NCBI GenBank assembly: GCA_016789265.1
Contig: JAEUQK010000020.1
Coordinates: 248,001-312,000 of the forward strand
Direction of reading: 5' to 3'
DNA: 64,000 nt
Source: Blastocatellia bacterium
Lineage (GTDB): Bacteria; Acidobacteriota; Blastocatellia; Pyrinomonadales; Pyrinomonadaceae
The position numbers and the translations under genes were made by a program. Below, in pieces: positions 62,166 to 64,000 of this stretch (position 1 is the stretch's first letter; the number at the start of each line of letters is the position of its first letter). The notes beneath the pieces were generated by a model. That model saw only the letters and a list, made by a program, of their open reading frames with translations, made no database searches and was not told the origin of the DNA.

Positions 62166-62855
62166 ATGAAATCGAAATTATCAATATTTGTCCTTTTGAT
62201 CCCTGCGATCTTTGTCCTGACCGGTATGACAGCGGTGACGACATTTGCTATCGAAAATAGCGAGACCACGCTGCGCGACAAAACGCAGATCGCCGAGGCC
62301 GAGCAGCTTCTTTCGGAGCTTGGCTATATGGTCAATGACACGGACGGACGATTGGACTTTATGTCGCGACACGCCGTAATGGCATTTCAAAAGGTCGAGG
62401 GTTTGAAGAGGACTGGCGTTTTGACCTCATCGCTTCTCGAAAGGCTCCGCGAAGCTGTGACGCCGTCGCCAAAGTATCAGGGGCCTGCACATATCGAGGT
62501 CGACATAACCAGACAGGTGCTTTTCATGGTCGACGAGAACGGAAAGGTGAATCTGATCGTACCGGTCTCGACCGGCAGCGGCGAGCGATACTACGACAAA
62601 TCGACAAGAAAATGGGAAGTCGCGAGCACACCACGCGGAGAGTACAGTATTCAGCGAAAGATAAACGGTACCCGCACGGCACCGCTTGGCCAGATCTTTT
62701 ATCCAAGCTATTTTCGCGGCGGATGGGCAGTACACGGCAGCAATTCGATACCGCCGAGGCCCGCGAGCCATGGCTGTGTCCGTGTTCCGCGCGGTGCGGA
62801 CCAAAGGCTGTTCAAGCTGATGCCCGTTGGAATGAAGATATATTTATACGACTGA
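62166..62855 (+). CDS. L,D-transpeptidase (YkuD) with peptidoglycan-binding domain
   Basis: The 229-residue protein has an export signal or membrane anchor (residues 4-28). A PG_binding_1 repeat lies at ~40-95 (LLSELGYMVNDTDGRLDFMSRHAVMAFQKVEG), then a YkuD domain at ~103-229. The catalytic motif is HGSNSIPPRPASHGCVRV near residue 185-202, with His, Ser and Cys in place. It makes 3-3 cross-links in peptidoglycan or attaches proteins to it in the periplasm. It is transcribed divergently from the ABC operon. Confidence 0.92.
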   Translation: MKSKLSIFVLLIPAIFVLTGMTAVTTFAIENSETTLRDKTQIAEAEQLLSELGYMVNDTDGRLDFMSRHAVMAFQKVEGLKRTGVLTSSLLERLREAVTPSPKYQGPAHIEVDITRQVLFMVDENGKVNLIVPVSTGSGERYYDKSTRKWEVASTPRGEYSIQRKINGTRTAPLGQIFYPSYFRGGWAVHGSNSIPPRPASHGCVRVPRGADQRLFKLMPVGMKIYLYD

Positions 62856-62864
62856 TGTTCAAAA

Positions 62865-62888
62865 GCCCTGGGAGACCAGGGCCTTTTT
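62865..62888 (+). terminator. Terminator of the L,D-transpeptidase gene
   Basis: GCCCTGG (62865-62871) pairs with CCAGGGC (62876-62882), loop GAGA, then five T residues. Confidence 0.85.
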
Positions 62889-62930
62889 ATTTGGAAGTGT
62901 TCGCACACATGAGCTTTACGTGATCAAAAT

Positions 62931-62962
62931 AAAAAAGAGCCGGTCGTTCATGACCGGCTCTC
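62931..62962 (-). terminator. Terminator of the minus-strand surface-protein remnant
   Basis: GAGCCGGTC (62937-62945) pairs with GACCGGCTC (62952-62960); on the minus strand it is followed by six T residues. It lies 44 bases past the stop at 63006. Confidence 0.8.
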
Positions 62963-63005
62963 TAAATGGGCTCTTGGTCATAAAACGGACCTGCCCGCAG
63001 TTGCG

Positions 63006-63680
63006 TTAGAGTAAAGCCGTAAAGTCTAGTCCGGAGACGTTGTCATCTGGAGTAATAAGCACGGATGACGGGTTGACACTATATCGTTTTGCGTAAACCG
63101 AAACTACATATACCTCGCCGACCGAAAGGCATTCCATTCGGTAATAACCGAACGATCCGGTTTAGGTATAACGGGTCTCACCCGTTGTCTCGTTCAAGAC
63201 GCTTACCATCGCTCTGATCAATGGTCGTCCTGCGGCAGTAGCTACTCGTCCGCTGATCCATATCGGACTCGCGGTCGGTCCAACCACAAGATTGACGAAA
63301 GTACAGGTTACGATATCACCTTCTTCGAGTGTGATCGCGACGTTCCTGTTTGCGATCGAGATAGTGTTGTTGTTTGTTCCCGAACCGCCATACGGGTCGC
63401 TCGTGCACAGAATATCTGAGAGCGAGAATATTGTTCCCGTGAACGATTCCGTTACGATCACCCGATTCGCAGAGCCAAACCGCGGAATGTCATTAAACGA
63501 CTGGCTGTTCGGATACGGCAGCGGCTGACCGTCGTCATCGAGAGTGAACGTCGCAGGCGTAAGAGCCTGTCCTGTTACCGTGAAATCGAACGGGAAGGAA
63601 ACGTTTTGCTGTGCCTCTTTGAATTCACGGGATGGAACGAGTTCTTTCTGGTTCCTAAATGTCTCGTCAAAAGCCGGTTT
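63006..63680 (-). pseudogene. Decayed surface protein: beta-sandwich plus carboxypeptidase-regulatory-like tail with in-frame stop
   Basis: On the minus strand the frame is open from 63680 and reads SFPFDFTVTGQALTPATF, then VIVTESFTGTIFSLSDIL and DIVTCTFVN, typical of prealbumin-like repeats in large acidobacterial secreted proteins. A carboxypeptidase-regulatory-like domain follows (WISGRVATAAGRPLIRAMVSV). A TAA at 63162-63164 interrupts it after GETRYT, yet the same frame goes on with TGSFGYYRMECLSVGEVY and ends at a second TAA (63006-63008), giving a complete domain. A TGA at 63681-63683 and the lack of any start nearby show that the 5' part is also lost. The main body of the gene is missing. 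Confidence 0.75.
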
Positions 63681-63714
63681 TCAAAGAACTCGCCTAGGTA
63701 TGGCTATCCTCCCG

Positions 63715-63747
63715 CCTATAGGGACGCAAAGGAGGTGTCAATAAATG
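63715..63747 (+). other. Structured AGGAGG-containing sequence before ATG 63745
   Basis: CCTATAGG (63715-63722) followed by GGGACGCAAAGGAGG (63721-63735) and ATG at 63745. CCTCC at 63708-63712 can pair with GGAGG 63731-63735, hiding the ribosome site. GGGACGCAAAG also occurs in c-di-GMP-I riboswitches, but the second half of that motif is absent. The 45-codon frame from 63745 runs into the terminator and is probably not a gene. Confidence 0.3.
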
Positions 63748-63847
63748 GCGACGTTTAACACTCGCATTACCTGGGGAATTCGAACTGCCTACCCCTTTTT
63801 TGTATGTACAAGTTCACGGCAAGTGTGGAAAGTCATCATTTACAAAC

Positions 63848-63876
63848 AAAAAGGGCGGAAATTACCACCCTTTTTG
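63848..63876. terminator. Bidirectional terminator at the right edge
   Basis: AAAAAGGG (63848-63855) pairs with CCCTTTTT (63868-63875), with GG/CC continuing the stem and one mismatch; T-runs on both strands. It ends the minus-strand gene that begins outside the window. Confidence 0.75.
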
Positions 63877-63897
63877 AGATGAATGAAGGCAGTTCTG

Positions 63898-63999
63898 CTA
63901 TTGTTTTAGCCAACCATCGCGGACTTTGATCTGCTGAGGAGTCGCTGCCGTGTCCTCAGAGAGGCTGTAGGCCATGAATTCCCGAGATCCAACCTTCAT
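63898..63999 (-). CDS. 3' end of an unknown gene running off the window
   Basis: The minus-strand frame ends with a TAG at 63898-63900 and codes for 33 residues up to the window edge, ending QQIKVRDGWLKQ. An ATG falls at 63999-63997, but whether it is the start or internal cannot be seen. No family is recognisable from this short piece. A terminator follows 22 bases later. Confidence 0.45.
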   Translation of the reverse strand: MKVGSREFMAYSLSEDTAATPQQIKVRDGWLKQ

Positions 64000-64000
64000 T

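Noticed and set aside
63661-63790. Full c-di-GMP-I riboswitch
   Set aside because: Only the GGGACGCAAAG part is present; the second helix with GGTAGC and GGTTACC is missing.
63745-63882. 45-codon frame with a strong AGGAGGTG site before ATG
   Set aside because: Its last codons lie inside a terminator hairpin and no family is seen; more likely a relic of a leader.
1-64000. CRISPR arrays, insertion sequences, prophage or integrase genes
   Set aside because: No regularly spaced repeats, transposase motifs, terminal inverted repeats or phage genes were found on reading either strand.

Overview
The window looks like chromosomal DNA of an acidobacterium, most likely class Blastocatellia (Pyrinomonas-like). 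This is inferred from moderate GC content, three secreted von Willebrand proteins of the acidobacterial VWFA-related type, a fused E1 alpha/beta 2-oxoacid dehydrogenase, HEAT-repeat and SYLF-domain secreted proteins, and a carboxypeptidase-regulatory-like surface protein remnant. I saw no phage, insertion sequence, CRISPR array, rRNA or tRNA. About 56 genes or gene remnants can be supported.

Layout. Bases 1-8.6 kb hold a maltodextrin/starch locus: two GH13 amylases, a GPH/SLC45-type sugar transporter, an unknown lipoprotein, and a large glucoamylase fused to a carbohydrate-binding-like domain and an esterase. Bases 8.6-14.6 kb hold a flippase-like membrane protein, an acyl-CoA dehydrogenase, a SAM-I/IV-like riboswitch with its own promoter and attenuator in front of an unknown protein, an amino-acid permease and a CadC-type regulator. 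Bases 15.2-18.6 kb are a minus-strand cluster of an anchored thioredoxin-like protein, an 18-cysteine exported protein and two VWFA proteins, headed by a broken AraC gene. Bases 18.6-30 kb hold mostly plus-strand housekeeping and secreted enzymes: radical SAM, SYLF, cyclophilin, M1 peptidase, E1 alpha/beta, racemase, CPBP protease and M20 peptidase.

Bases 30-37.7 kb hold envelope proteins, OsmC, a HEAT-cyclophilin fusion and a peroxide cassette (Fur/PerR-like regulator, 2-Cys peroxiredoxin, thioredoxin-like protein) with a readable promoter and Per-box-like operator. Then come an MgtA-type P-ATPase with a folded leader, and an ECF sigma locus in which two copies of an ECF promoter (TGTAACC-N16-CGTC) can be read. 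Bases 46.8-55.4 kb are a TetR-RND efflux operon (adaptor, SRPBCC protein, AcrB-type pump, TolC). Bases 56-62 kb hold a DEAD-box helicase and an osmoprotectant-type ABC transporter split by a Tat-exported amidase. The right end holds an L,D-transpeptidase, a decayed surface-protein gene with an in-frame stop, and the 3' end of an unknown gene.

The items most worth a second look are the riboswitch with an orphan target (10984-11643), the thioredoxin/18-Cys/VWFA cluster, the twin ECF promoters, the amidase inside the ABC operon, and the GH15-esterase fusion. All functional calls come from reading motifs by eye; no database search was run.
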